Source: Comamonas antarctica
Lineage (GTDB): Bacteria > Pseudomonadota > Gammaproteobacteria > Burkholderiales > Burkholderiaceae_C
DNA length: 64,000 nucleotides
Direction of reading: 5' to 3'
NCBI RefSeq assembly: GCF_013363755.1
Contig: NZ_CP054842.1
Span: 1-64,000 of the forward strand
Every line of letters begins with the position of its first letter. Position 1 is the first letter of the stretch. The notes under the pieces were generated by a model that saw nothing but the letters and a program-made list of their open reading frames with translations, ran no database searches and was not told where the DNA came from. Position numbers and translations under genes: made by a program. This document shows positions 35,660-44,316 of the stretch, one piece after another.

Positions 35660-36571
35660 ATGGATCTGCCTTTTACGTTCGACCAGTTGCGGGCATTCAT
35701 CCTGGTCTTGGATACCGGCAGCTTTTCCGTCGCTGCCCAGCATCTGGGCGTCAGCCAGCCCGCCGTGAGTGCACAGATGCGTGAACTTGAGCGCAAGACG
35801 GGTGTAAGGCTGATCGAGCGGGTCGGCCGTTCGCTGGCAGCGACCGCTGCAGGCGTCACGCTGGGCGGTCATGCCCGAAGCTTGCTGGAAGCCGGCACCC
35901 GCGCAGCCGAGGCCGTCTCACAGCACACCAAAGGCCTGCATGGCACGGTAAGGCTGGGCACGGGCGCGACCGCCTGCCTGCACTTGCTGCCGCCCTTGCT
36001 GCAGCGCATTGGCCAGGCCTATCCCGCATTGCATGTGGTGGTGTCTACCGGCAACACCGATGACATCGTGCGCCGGGTTGAACTGAACGCGCTGGACTTG
36101 GCCTTGGTGACCTTGCCAGTGACCAGTCGTGCATTGGCAGTCACCAAAGCGCTGCGCGACGCCTTTGTGGTGGTGTGCGCTGCCGACGCCAAGCCCATGC
36201 CCCAGACCGTGCGGCCCAACGATTTGCTGGAGCTGCCGTTGGTTCAGTTCGAGCCGGGCACCAACACCCGGCAACTGGTGGACTCCTGGTTGCTGACCAA
36301 CGGCCTGCGCATTCGACCCACCATGGAGTTGGGCAGCATCGAGGCCATCAAGGAAATGGTCGCAGCGGGACTGGGTTGCAGCATCCTGCCATCGATGGCC
36401 TTGCGCGAAGCGGATCGCCAACGGCTGCAGATCCGGCCTCTCAAGCCCCTGCTGTCTCGAGAGCTGGGCATAGTGGTGCGTCAGGACAAGCCGCTGACAC
36501 GCGGCATGCAGGTGTTGATCAACGCCATTTTGGCAAGTTCAGCGCAGCCCTTGAAGCAAGCATCAGCCTAA
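35660..36571 (+). CDS. LysR-type regulator
   Basis: The 303-aa product has a full N-terminal winged helix (FDQLRAFILVLDTGSFSVAAQHLGVSQPAVSAQMRELERKTGVRLIER) and a LysR effector-binding domain. It is divergent from the GNAT-MFS pair with about 70 bp between, so it most likely controls those genes. The 175 bp after it, up to the IS481 element, contain nothing recognisable. Confidence 0.92.
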   Translation: MDLPFTFDQLRAFILVLDTGSFSVAAQHLGVSQPAVSAQMRELERKTGVRLIERVGRSLAATAAGVTLGGHARSLLEAGTRAAEAVSQHTKGLHGTVRLGTGATACLHLLPPLLQRIGQAYPALHVVVSTGNTDDIVRRVELNALDLALVTLPVTSRALAVTKALRDAFVVVCAADAKPMPQTVRPNDLLELPLVQFEPGTNTRQLVDSWLLTNGLRIRPTMELGSIEAIKEMVAAGLGCSILPSMALREADRQRLQIRPLKPLLSRELGIVVRQDKPLTRGMQVLINAILASSAQPLKQASA

Positions 36572-36741
36572 GTTGGCATCAAGCACCGGGAGACATTAGC
36601 GAGAGAGCAGGGGATGATTTTGCCAAGCCGAACGCATCGTCAATAGGCAATCGCGGCATGCGGCTTGCCGCATGTTCAGCCCGTGCCTCGATGTTTCGCA
36701 GCAAGGCGATTGAGGAAGATGTGGATGCTTGTCTGGGCTGG

Positions 36742-37691
36742 CTAGGTGTGAAGCGTCAAGAGGTTGTTTCTCGAGACGTCGAGTCTGGCCATCGGTGCGA
36801 TGCCTCCGATGCCGCTGTGAGGCCGGTGCCAGTTGTAGTGGTGCTGCCAACTTGCCAAGGCAAGCGTGCGGTGCGCTGAGTTCTGGTACGTCCAGCCATA
36901 GGCCCATTCGCGCAGCGCAGACTGGATGAAGCGCTCCGCCTTGCCGTTGGTCTGCGGCCTGTAAGGCCGCGTGAAGCGGTGCTTAACGCCGAGCTCGTCA
37001 CAAGCCAAGCGGAACTGGCGTGAGCGGAACGCAGGGCCGTTGTCCGTGAGCAGACGCCGCACGGTAATCCCCAGACTGGCGTAGTAAGCCACTGCGTTGC
37101 GCAGGAACAAGATGGCTTGCTCCATCTTTTCGTCGGGATGCATTGCAGTAAATGCCAACCTGGCATGGTCGTCAATCGCCACGAACAGCGTCTCCCAGCC
37201 AGCACCCTCAACACAATCCCTGCGGTTGCCTGTGACGCGGTGGCTGGGCCGCACGATACGGCCGAGCTTCTTGGTGTCGATGTGCAGCAGGTCGCCGGGC
37301 GCCTCGTGCTCGTAGCGCACCACGGGCTCGGCGGGCTGCAAGTCACTTAACTTTGACAGCCCCGCCCGTGCGAGCACACGGCTGACGGTGGACTCCGAGA
37401 CGCCTACGCTGCGCGCAATGCGCGCTTGCAACATGCGCCGCTTGCGTAGCTCCACGATGAGCAATGCTTTGCCCGGCTCAATGGACCTGGGCGAGTGCGC
37501 CGGTCTGGAAGATGCATCAGCCAATGCGGCTCGCCACCAGCGAGGTAGCGGCCAAGCCACTTGCGGGCTGTGGGCGCGGTGACGCCGTGTGCGGCTGCTG
37601 CCTGCACAGCATCAACGCCGAGCAAAGTCATCTGTTTAACCATCTCCAGTCGCCGGGCGAAGGTAAGTCGGGCATGCTTATGGGTGTTCAT
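36742..37691 (-). pseudogene. IS481 transposase, frameshifted
   Basis: The N-terminal part (NTHKHARLTFARRLEMVKQ, AAAHGVTAPTARKWLGRYLAGGE) and the rest (ADASSRPAHSPRSIEPGKALL onward, DDE domain with VAIDDHARLAF, LLTDNGPAF and the late ERFIQSALREW Glu) are in different frames. The shift is near 37525. The stop codon TAG is supplied by the CTAG target sequence outside the element. One indel would restore the frame, so it is a recent lesion or a sequencing error. Confidence 0.85.
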
Positions 37692-37789
37692 CCGGTTGGT
37701 CTTCCTGAGTGGATTGGGTGTTTGGCGACTTCCAGTCTCTCAAATCCAATCCGGATGAACACCGGATACAACCTATTGGAACTTCACAT
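36747..37789 (-). mobile_element. IS481-family insertion sequence
   Basis: Inverted ends TGTGAAG...AGGTTGT (36747) and the complement ending CTTCACA(T) (37788/37789) enclose one transposase frame. Both flanks read CTAGG (36742-36746 and 37790-37794), a direct repeat consistent with target duplication at a CTAG site, a known preference of IS481-type elements. Confidence 0.85.
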
Positions 37790-37906
37790 CTAGGCGGTCG
37801 ATCAGCGCAGTCCGCGCTGGTCTCGAGTAATGATCTTTATCGTCTCTGTGGGCTTCCCCCAGTTTCCCGGACACATTGGATGACATGATGTGTTTAGGAG
37901 GCGAAC

Positions 37907-38203
37907 ATGCCAAGGACAAGAAGAACGTTTACAGATGAGTTCAAGCGGGAAGCGGTGAAGCTGGTCAAGCAGCCGGGTGCGATGGTCACGCACATTGCTA
38001 GAGACCTGGGTATCGAGCAGAGCGTGCTACGCCGCTGGGTCAGCCAGGAGCAGGACGGAGTCATGGACATGCGGGCCAACAAGCCGCTGCGCAGCGAGTC
38101 GGCATCTGAGCTTGAAGGTCTTCAGCGAGAGCTGCGGCGGGTCACCACGGAGCGCGATATCTTAAAAAAAGCGCTCGGCTACTTTGCAAGGGACCCGCAG
38201 TGA
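37907..38203 (+). CDS. IS3-family transposase orfA
   Basis: A 98-aa helix-turn-helix protein (RRTFTDEFKREAVKLVKQPGAMVTHIARDLGIEQSVLRRWVSQ) with a leucine-zipper-like C-terminus ending KKALGYFARDPQ. It is the DNA-binding half of an IS3 transposase and overlaps orfB by 4 bp. Confidence 0.88.
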   Translation: MPRTRRTFTDEFKREAVKLVKQPGAMVTHIARDLGIEQSVLRRWVSQEQDGVMDMRANKPLRSESASELEGLQRELRRVTTERDILKKALGYFARDPQ

Positions 38204-38560
38204 AGTACGCCTTTATCGTTCGCCATCGGGACGTATGGTCCACGCGGGCTATGTGCCGGGCGCTGAACGTCTCGGCCAGCGGGTTCTACGAATGGTTTGG
38301 CAGGCCTGCCAGCGCGCAAAGTCAGACCGACGCGAGGCTCACACGCAGTATTCGGGAGAGCTTCGAGCTCAGCGACGGCACCTACGGTAGCCCGCGGGTA
38401 TGGCACGACCTCAGAGCCGCAGGCGAGCACTGCGGCATCAACCGCGTGGCACGCCTGATGAAGTTGGCCAAGCTGCAGGCCAGGCGCAAGCGTCGCCGCC
38501 TTCCAGGTGACATCGCTGCACGCAGGCAAGAGAACCAATTAGCGCCAAACCACCTCCAGC
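38200..38560 (+). pseudogene. IS3-family transposase orfB, truncated
   Basis: Only the N-terminal part of orfB remains (KYAFIVRHRDVWSTRAMCRALNVSASGFYEWFGRP, YGSPRVWHDL, INRVARLMKLAKLQARRKRR). The DDE catalytic domain is gone, cut by the IS66 left end, so it cannot be active. Confidence 0.85.
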
Positions 38561-38629
38561 GTATCCGTCCGGTAATCCCATCTTTATGCTGAACAACTCT
38601 TTGAGCAACATCGTGTCCACGAAACCACC

Positions 38630-39154
38630 GTGTACACGATGCTCAAAGATTCTCAATCCCCTCGTTACTCTGTGCCGCGCACGCGCCGCACCTATACGCC
38701 GCAGTTCAAGGCTGAACTGGTCGCCGCGTGCCTGCAGCCCGGCGCATTGATTGCTGCCACAGCGCGTGAACATGGCATGAATGCCAATGTGCTGCATCGC
38801 TGGCTTAAGGAGCATCGTCTGTGCCAGCGCCAGATCGCAGGCGATCTGGCGCCCGCTGTTGTGTGCGACGTCGCTGCACACTGCGACGATGCTGCTGCTG
38901 CGCCCGTGATCCACGCACAGCCTGTTAGCGCCCCAGCACATGGGCCACATGCCAGTGCCGTACCTGCCTTCATCGCGATGGCACTGGGCTCCCCGGTGAT
39001 GGAGTCCAAGGCTGCGGGTGCACAAGCTGACTGCACAGACATCCGCATCGAATGCTGCCACCATGGCACCCGCGTGACGGTGAATTGGCCAGTGGCCGCC
39101 GCTGCCGAGTGTTCTCGCGCATTGCAGAGTCTGTTGCAGGTGCTGCGGCAATGA
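38630..39154 (+). CDS. IS66-type TnpA accessory protein
   Basis: A 174-aa product with an N-terminal helix-turn-helix (RRTYTPQFKAELVAACLQPGALIAATAREHGMNANVLHRWLKEH) and a variable C-terminal part ending ECSRALQSLLQVL, as in the first IS66 gene. Its stop overlaps the tnpB ATG. Confidence 0.85.
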   Translation: MYTMLKDSQSPRYSVPRTRRTYTPQFKAELVAACLQPGALIAATAREHGMNANVLHRWLKEHRLCQRQIAGDLAPAVVCDVAAHCDDAAAAPVIHAQPVSAPAHGPHASAVPAFIAMALGSPVMESKAAGAQADCTDIRIECCHHGTRVTVNWPVAAAAECSRALQSLLQVLRQ

Positions 39155-39483
39155 TCCGTATCGACTCCGCCTGACTGGCCACAGCTCCGCTGGACATGCG
39201 CGCCGGCACCGACACGGCCCTGGCCCGGGTGGTCAGTGTGTTTGGCGCTGCCTACCCCCATCACGCCTATCTATTCGCCAACAAACGCGCCAACCGCATC
39301 AAGGTGCTGGTGCACGACGGTATCGGTATCTGGCTGGCAGCTCGGCGCCTGCACCAAGGCAAGTTCGTCTGGCCAGCACCTGGCAATGAACAGTGGCCGC
39401 TGGAGCCTGCCCAGCTTGACGCCCTGGTGCTGGGCCTGCCCTGGCAACGCATGGGAAGCGCCAGCATCATCACCGTGGTCTGA
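39151..39483 (+). pseudogene. IS66-type TnpB with early stop
   Basis: The gene starts MIRID at the ATGA overlap with tnpA but meets an in-frame TGA at codon 8, in a place where homologues continue (LATAPLDMRAGTDTALARV). After the stop, the rest (FANKRANRIKVLVHDGIGIWLAARRLHQGKFVWP) is intact, and translation could restart at the Met at 39196 giving 95 aa. Confidence 0.75.
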
Positions 39484-39548
39484 AGCTGGTATGCAATCCG
39501 TGGATCTGCGCATGACAGAGCAGTGCCTTCCTTGGCACACTGTCTGCC

Positions 39549-41061
39549 ATGTTGATGCAGCCGCAATCCCTGGATGATCTGAGCGCTGAGCAGTTGCGCG
39601 AGATGACCACGCGCCTGCTCACAGAGCTGCGCCACAGCCAGGCGATCAACGCCAAACTCATCCACGAGAACGCGCTGCTCAAGCGCATGAAGTTCGCTGC
39701 GCAATCTGAACGCTTCAACGCCCAGCAACGCAGCCTGCTCGAAGACGAGATCGAGGCCGACCTGGCGGCAGTTGCCGTCGAGATCGAGCAACTCCAGCCG
39801 CCTGCGGCAGCCCCCGAGACCAGACAACAACCCAAACGCCAGCCGCTGCCCGCCCACCTGCCGCGCCGCGAGATCAGGCACGAGCCCGCGTCGACCACTT
39901 GCGCCTGTGGCTGTGCGATGAAGCGCATCGGTGAAGACGTGGCCGAGAAGCTCGACTATGTGCCCGGCGTGTTCACGGTGGAGCGCCACATCCGCGGCAA
40001 GTGGGCCTGCGCACGATGCGAAACCATCACCCAGGCGCCAGTCGAAGCGCATGTGATCGACAAGGGCATCCCCACCGGGTCTGCTGGCCCAGGTGCTGGT
40101 GGCCAAGTACGCGGACCACCTGCCGCTATACCGTCAGGAAAGCATCTTTGCGCGCGCCGGTCTGGCCATTCCCCGCTCCACCCTGGCGCAGTGGGTCGGA
40201 ACCTGCGGAGTGCGACTGCAGCCGCTGGTCGATGCGCTCAAGGCCCAGATGCTCGGCCGGCGCGTACTGCACGCCGATGAAACGCCGGTGCAGATGCTCA
40301 AGCCTGACAAGGGCGCGACGCACCGTGCCTACCTCTGGGCCTACGCCGCAGGGGCCTTCGAAGACATGAAAGCCGTGGTGTACGACTTCTGCGAGTCCAG
40401 AGCCGGCGAGCATGCGCGCCACTTCCTGGGCGACTGGAAGGGGGCGCTGCTCTGCGACGACTTCGCCGGCTACAAGGCCTCGATAGCCAGTGGCGTGACC
40501 GAGGTCGGCTGCCTGGCGCATGCACGGCGCAAATTCTTTGACCTGCATGCGGCAAGCAAGAGCCAGCTTGCCGGGTTCGCGCTGGAGCAGTTCGCCAAGG
40601 TCTACGATATAGAGCGCGAGGTCAAAGACCTGAACGCCGATCAGCGCCAGGCCATCCGGCAGCAGCACACCAAGCCATTGCTTGAGGCGCTGCACGAGTG
40701 GATGCTGCTGCAACGGCAAAAACTGCCCGACAGCTCGGCCACGGCCAAGGCGCTGGATTACAGCCTGCGGCGCTGGACTGCGCTGACGCGCTTCATCGAC
40801 GATGGGCAATTGCCCGTGGACAACAACTGGATCGAGAACCAGATCCGGCCGATCGCCATTGGCCGAAGCAATTGGCTGTTCGCCGGCAGCCTGCGCGCGG
40901 GCCAGCGGGCGGCGGCGGTGATGAGCCTGGTGCAGTCGGCGCGCATGAACGGGCATGACCCCTATGCCTACCTGAGGGATGTGCTCACGCGCTTGCCCAC
41001 GCACCGGGCCAGCCGGATCGAAGAATTGCTGCCGCATCGCTGGCAGGCCTCGAACGCCTGA
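39549..41061 (+). pseudogene. IS66-type TnpC transposase, frameshifted
   Basis: The N-terminal half (leucine-zipper region, then the zinc-binding segment STTCACGCAMKRIGEDV and VIDKGIPT) and the C-terminal catalytic half (LLAQVLVAKYADHLPLYRQE, LHADETPVQML, LLCDDFAGYK, and DNNWIENQIRPIAIGR) lie in different frames, with the shift at about 40077. Together they would make about 505 aa, the normal length. Confidence 0.87.
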
Positions 41062-41120
41062 TCAATACCTGGGTGGCCGGCTGCGGTCAACATGGGATCG
41101 CCGCGCGCTTACTTTGCTCC

Positions 41121-41230
41121 GTTACGACAACCTCTACCGACTCCGTATGTCTAGTCATATGCACGGTCCTATTCCTATCTCTAAAGATAGGCGACAGGGC
41201 GGGCCAGAGGAATTAAGGGGCTATCTCACG
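41121..41230 (-). mobile_element. fragment of the IS2-like element
   Basis: This 110-bp piece matches the 5' part of the IS2-like element present at 55720 and 61374. It carries the first 13 or so orfA codons ([13 protein letters not shown], read on the minus strand), the ATAGGAATAGGA and CTTTAGAGATAG leader and the GGGGCTATCTCA end. The IS66 right end abuts it, so it is a remnant of a third copy. Confidence 0.85.
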
Positions 41231-41400
41231 TGGCAGCGAGTTTGCGCGAGCGGAAGTGCCCGCGGCATAGCCATCAATCAGCACCTTGACCATCATGGCC
41301 GGGTGGAAGGGCTGGTTGCACCGCCCGCCCTTGACATATCGAGCGTGCAATGCGCCCAGATCCAGGCTGTCTCTGCTGAAGTACGCCAGATGCCCCGGAC
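41231..41400 (-). mobile_element. IS1182-like transposase fragment
   Basis: The minus strand reads LAYFSRDSLDLGALHARYVKGG and then CNQPFHPAMMVKVLIDGYAAGTSAR, typical of the DUF772 N-terminal domain of IS1182/IS5-type transposases. Neither end of the element is visible. The 110 bp to the next gene contain nothing recognised. Confidence 0.65.
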
Positions 41401-41509
41401 AGTCTTACAGGGTGTCTGGCAGCAGGCGTCATTGTTGCGGGTTACTTGCGGACATGCCTGTAATTTAGCAAGCCTTTGCACTCTCGACGCCCGTTCGCCG
41501 CCCAGACTC

Positions 41510-42220
41510 TTAGGGTGTCGCATGCCAGTCACTGTCGTCAACCACACGCTCACCACCAATGTACACCATCCCGCACAGGACGATTTCTCCGCTCACGCGG
41601 GCTTCACCGAACACGATGGCGTTGCCGAACAATGTGGCCTTACCCGATATTTTTGCGTGGGCACACACAACGACGTTTTCGGAGAGCTGCGCCTGGCCAC
41701 CGATGCGCGCGAAGTCGAAGACCCAGGTGTTGCCTCGCAGCTGAGCCTGCTCATAAATGATAGCGTGATTGAAGAGGCGCACGTTGCCACTCAATCGCGC
41801 CGAGCCTCGCACTATGGCCGCGTCTGTCGCCATTGCTGAATTGCAAATGATGGCTGCATCTTCCGCAGTGGCCGAGCCTGTCAGAACCGCGTCGTCATGG
41901 AGCTGCGCCCTTCCTCTGATTGTGGCGCGCCCAGACATCGTGGAGAAGTCCTTGATGAGTGCGTTGTTGTAGGCCTCGGCGTGGCCTGTGATAAGGGCCC
42001 CGTCCTGGACTCGGGCGTTGTTGTAGACGAGGGCATTTCCTCCAACCCAAGCATCTCCGTAAGGGCAAAGATTGTCTTCCGATTCGATGTAGCCGCCTAA
42101 GTCGCCAGGCTGTACTTGGTGGGCCAGGATATGGGTGAGCGCACGTATGCGCCGCAGCTTGGAGCCGCATGCCGTTGTTACTTGATCGGAGGACAGCAAC
42201 TTGTACTTGGCATTTGCCAC
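41510..42220 (-). CDS. left-handed beta-helix repeat protein (phage/plasmid type)
   Basis: A 236-aa protein. The N-terminal 55 residues end in GDLGGYIESEDNL, as in phage-borne hypothetical proteins of this type. It is followed by about 25 hexapeptide-like repeats of the form (A/V)xIxG(N/S)Ax(V/L), for example ARVQDGALITGHAEAYNNALI, that would wind into a left-handed beta helix. Function unknown; related proteins occur on prophages. The GTG at 42220 is preferred (VANAKYKLLSSDQ resembles homologous starts); the frame opens at a TTG at 42253. It lies 49 bp downstream of a zinc-ribbon gene on the same strand. Confidence 0.75.
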   Translation of the reverse strand: MANAKYKLLSSDQVTTACGSKLRRIRALTHILAHQVQPGDLGGYIESEDNLCPYGDAWVGGNALVYNNARVQDGALITGHAEAYNNALIKDFSTMSGRATIRGRAQLHDDAVLTGSATAEDAAIICNSAMATDAAIVRGSARLSGNVRLFNHAIIYEQAQLRGNTWVFDFARIGGQAQLSENVVVCAHAKISGKATLFGNAIVFGEARVSGEIVLCGMVYIGGERVVDDSDWHATP

Positions 42221-42269
42221 AGGATTCACCCCACTGATTGCCACAATAGGCAAGGATACGGAACAGGTA

Positions 42270-42443
42270 TTATTTTTTACCAGTCGGCTTGGGCGCGCGC
42301 GAAATCAAGTCTTCCCAGTCGCAAAAACTACACTGATAACGCTTGACGGGCTTGAACAAACTCACAACGCGATCAGTCCATCTGCGTTTGATACGATAGG
42401 CGATCTCCCCACAATTTGGACACGGTACCTTTTCTCGAGCCAT
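42270..42443 (-). CDS. small zinc-ribbon protein
   Basis: A 57-aa product with two CxxC knuckles (CPNCG at the start, CSFCDW near residue 45) separated by a basic stretch (RIKRRWTDRVVSLFKPVKRYQ), so a single zinc ribbon. Function unknown; likely nucleic-acid or protein binding. The start is the ATG at 42443, although the frame is open to 42455. Probably co-transcribed with the beta-helix gene. Confidence 0.65.
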   Translation of the reverse strand: MAREKVPCPNCGEIAYRIKRRWTDRVVSLFKPVKRYQCSFCDWEDLISRAPKPTGKK

Positions 42444-42706
42444 AAATGAAAACACTCCTATAAGGGTAAACAGAGGGCCCCCCGTTTTTCTGAACTCAAA
42501 TCGTTAAACGGTAAGTGGAACCGGGCCGCTCCAGCTGCGTGTTTAATCGCCAGCGGCGACGCGAACCAGATCTCATGAGAGATGTTCTTACCAAACGAGG
42601 AATGGGCCGGCGCGTGTTTGAAAACTCGATGAACCGACCGATCCGCTGGCGTGCATCGCTGACTGACTTTTACAGGTGAAGAACATACAAAAACCTTGTA
42701 CATCTC

Positions 42707-42733
42707 AAAACGTTATAAAATTTATAACGTTTT
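42707..42733. promoter_or_regulatory. 27-bp perfect palindrome (AAAACGTTATAAA arms)
   Basis: Arms AAAACGTTATAAA and its exact complement flank a single central A. The stem is AT-rich with no T run beyond it, so an operator is more likely than a terminator. It lies about 260 bp upstream of the zinc-ribbon gene and 66 bp past the end of the minus-strand membrane-protein gene. The rest of 42444-42798 shows no convincing gene. Confidence 0.6.
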
Positions 42734-42798
42734 GCGCATGGTAACATAATTTACACTTGAAATAAATGCCGTTGCAAGTAGATTTGCGATGCGTTTTT

Positions 42799-43437
42799 TC
42801 AGCGCATGCGAGGGGAACCGGATGGCAGCGATAAGGCAAGCTTGACCGTGTAAATCATCAACAAGGTGCCACTCAAGTCACCGATGAACATGATCATCAG
42901 GCCTTGAACAAGGTTGTCCTGTCCCTGCAAAGCAAACCAGAGGTGGTGCAGCAGCGGACTGGCGATCGAGTAGGCAACGCTCAAGACTAGCAAGCGTTTG
43001 GGCGTGAGGTTAGCCAGCGAAGCGTGCAGACCGTACGCGTGTTGTGCAAATCGGTAAATGGAGTAAGGCGCAAGCGTTGCCAGGATACCGCCGGCAAACG
43101 ACCGCAGCAAATCATTCGGAAAGAAATAGAAGTACGAAACTAGCCACGACACTAGCAGCAGGCCCAAAGCTCCCGCCTCCGCGAACAGCAGGGTGCTAAG
43201 CAGCCGGACGCCCGCCGGCAGATAGATCCAGTTGATCCCGCGAACGAATTCAGTGCGCGTCCACAGCCATTCATTGATGACTAGCGTCGCCACGAAAAGT
43301 ACCATCGTGGTGATGACCATCATGGCCTGTAGGCGGAGTTGCTCTAAGTGCATGCACGCCTTGCTAAAATAGAACCAATTTTTGTAACGTTGCTCAGACC
43401 ATTCAAGATTACCCGGAAAATAATGCACCGCCGCCAA
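42799..43437 (-). CDS. unrecognised polytopic membrane protein
   Basis: A 212-aa protein with about five to six hydrophobic segments (AMMVITTMVLFVATLVINEWLW; LLFAEAGALGLLLVSWLVSYFYFF; LLVLSVAYSIASPLLHHLWF; LMIMFIGDLSGTLLMIYTVKLAL). The GDLSGTLL segment recalls integral-membrane sensor domains such as MASE1, but without a catalytic or signalling domain; this is a weak analogy. The TTG at 43437 overlaps the ATG of the divergent regulator gene; later Mets (about 43353) are possible starts. Confidence 0.6.
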   Translation of the reverse strand: MAAVHYFPGNLEWSEQRYKNWFYFSKACMHLEQLRLQAMMVITTMVLFVATLVINEWLWTRTEFVRGINWIYLPAGVRLLSTLLFAEAGALGLLLVSWLVSYFYFFPNDLLRSFAGGILATLAPYSIYRFAQHAYGLHASLANLTPKRLLVLSVAYSIASPLLHHLWFALQGQDNLVQGLMIMFIGDLSGTLLMIYTVKLALSLPSGSPRMR

Positions 43438-43805
43438 TGAATGTCATAAACAATACGAAACGCTCGTCGGATGTCTACCTGCGCTTCTTGCAACTGGCGG
43501 ACGCCATACGCGGCCTGCCTTCATTGCCGCCGCTGGACCCGCTGGAAGAGAAAATCCTGGCCGTGATTGCGCGCGCCGGTACGCAGCATGAGCGGCTGTG
43601 CGTTCGGGACATGATGGCGAAAGAGCAGCTTGGCGCCCCCGCGACCATCCATACCCGGCTCAAGTCCATGCGCGCCAAGGGCTGGATCATGCTCTCGGAT
43701 ACCGAGGACGCCCGACGCAAGCAAATCGAGTTGACGCGAGGTGCGATGCGCTACTTTGACCACCTCTCCAAGTGCATGATGGAAGCCGCCAATAGCAGCG
43801 TTTAG
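43437..43805 (+). CDS. winged-helix (MarR-like) regulator
   Basis: A 122-aa protein with a central winged helix: LDPLEEKILAVIARAGTQHERLCVRDMMAKEQLGAPATIHTRLKSMRAKGWIMLSDTEDARRKQIELTRGAM. The DARRKQIELT wing and the recognition helix resemble MarR-type regulators, although it is shorter than most. It starts head to head with the membrane-protein gene, sharing start-codon bases, and probably regulates it. Confidence 0.75.
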   Translation: MNVINNTKRSSDVYLRFLQLADAIRGLPSLPPLDPLEEKILAVIARAGTQHERLCVRDMMAKEQLGAPATIHTRLKSMRAKGWIMLSDTEDARRKQIELTRGAMRYFDHLSKCMMEAANSSV

Positions 43806-43959
43806 CACAGCCCCAAGCCCGGCCGTTCCCCGCACGTATATCGACATATCAACAAGACTCAAGTATTGCTTCCCCCCAAGCACAAAACGAAAAGCCCAGA
43901 ATATTTCTGAACTGTACCCCAAAAGTTTGGATATCAATCCAACCTTTGTGGTGTTTTTC

Positions 43960-44316
43960 ATGGCGAAATATAAGGAGAGCTTCAAGCTCTTGGTCGTCCG
44001 GCAGCATCTGGCCGAATCTGTGGGCACAGGGACTCTGGCGACGCGGCATGGACTTAATCAAGCGACGGTGTGCCGCTGGATCCAGGGCTATAAGCAACAC
44101 GGGATTCAGGGGCTGCGCAAGAAGTTCAGCCACTACAGCGCTAGATTCAAGCTGCTTGTGTTGGAAAGCATGTGGCGCGACGAGTTGTCTCGCCGACAGG
44201 TGGCGGTGCTGTTCGATGTGCGCGGAGACCACAGCGCCATGGCAATCTGGGAGCGCCAGTATCATACGGGTGGTCCCGAGGCACTAGAACCCAAGCCTCG
44301 CGGCCCTTCCAAGAGG
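43960..44316 (+). pseudogene. IS150-type orfA fragment
   Basis: About 119 residues of an IS3/IS150-subgroup orfA with two helix-turn-helix modules (GTGTLATRHGLNQATVCRWIQGYKQHGIQGL; SRRQVAVLFDV...AIWERQYHTGGPEAL). It runs straight into the IS256 left end at about 44317, so the C-terminus and all of orfB are lost. Confidence 0.8.

Larger units (their letters stand above)
37849..38560 (+). mobile_element. IS3-family element, 3' part lost to IS66
   Basis: The start near 37849 (TGGGCTTCCCCCAG) resembles IS3-type ends. orfA is complete, but orfB stops after about 120 residues where the IS66 left end begins at 38561. The remainder is not found beyond the IS66 element. Confidence 0.7.
38561..41112 (+). 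mobile_element. IS66-family element, decayed
   Basis: Left end GTATCCGTCCGGTAATCCCAT (38561) and right end (complement GTAAGCGCGCGGCGATCCCAT, ending 41112) are imperfect inverted repeats around the tnpA-tnpB-tnpC set. tnpB carries a stop and tnpC a frameshift. The 8-bp flanks (CCTCCAGC and TTTGCTCC) differ, so one side has been rearranged since insertion. Confidence 0.85.

Noticed and set aside
42458..42703. 81-codon minus-strand frame upstream of the zinc-ribbon gene
   Set aside because: No motif, low-quality composition and no ribosome-binding site; more likely intergenic.
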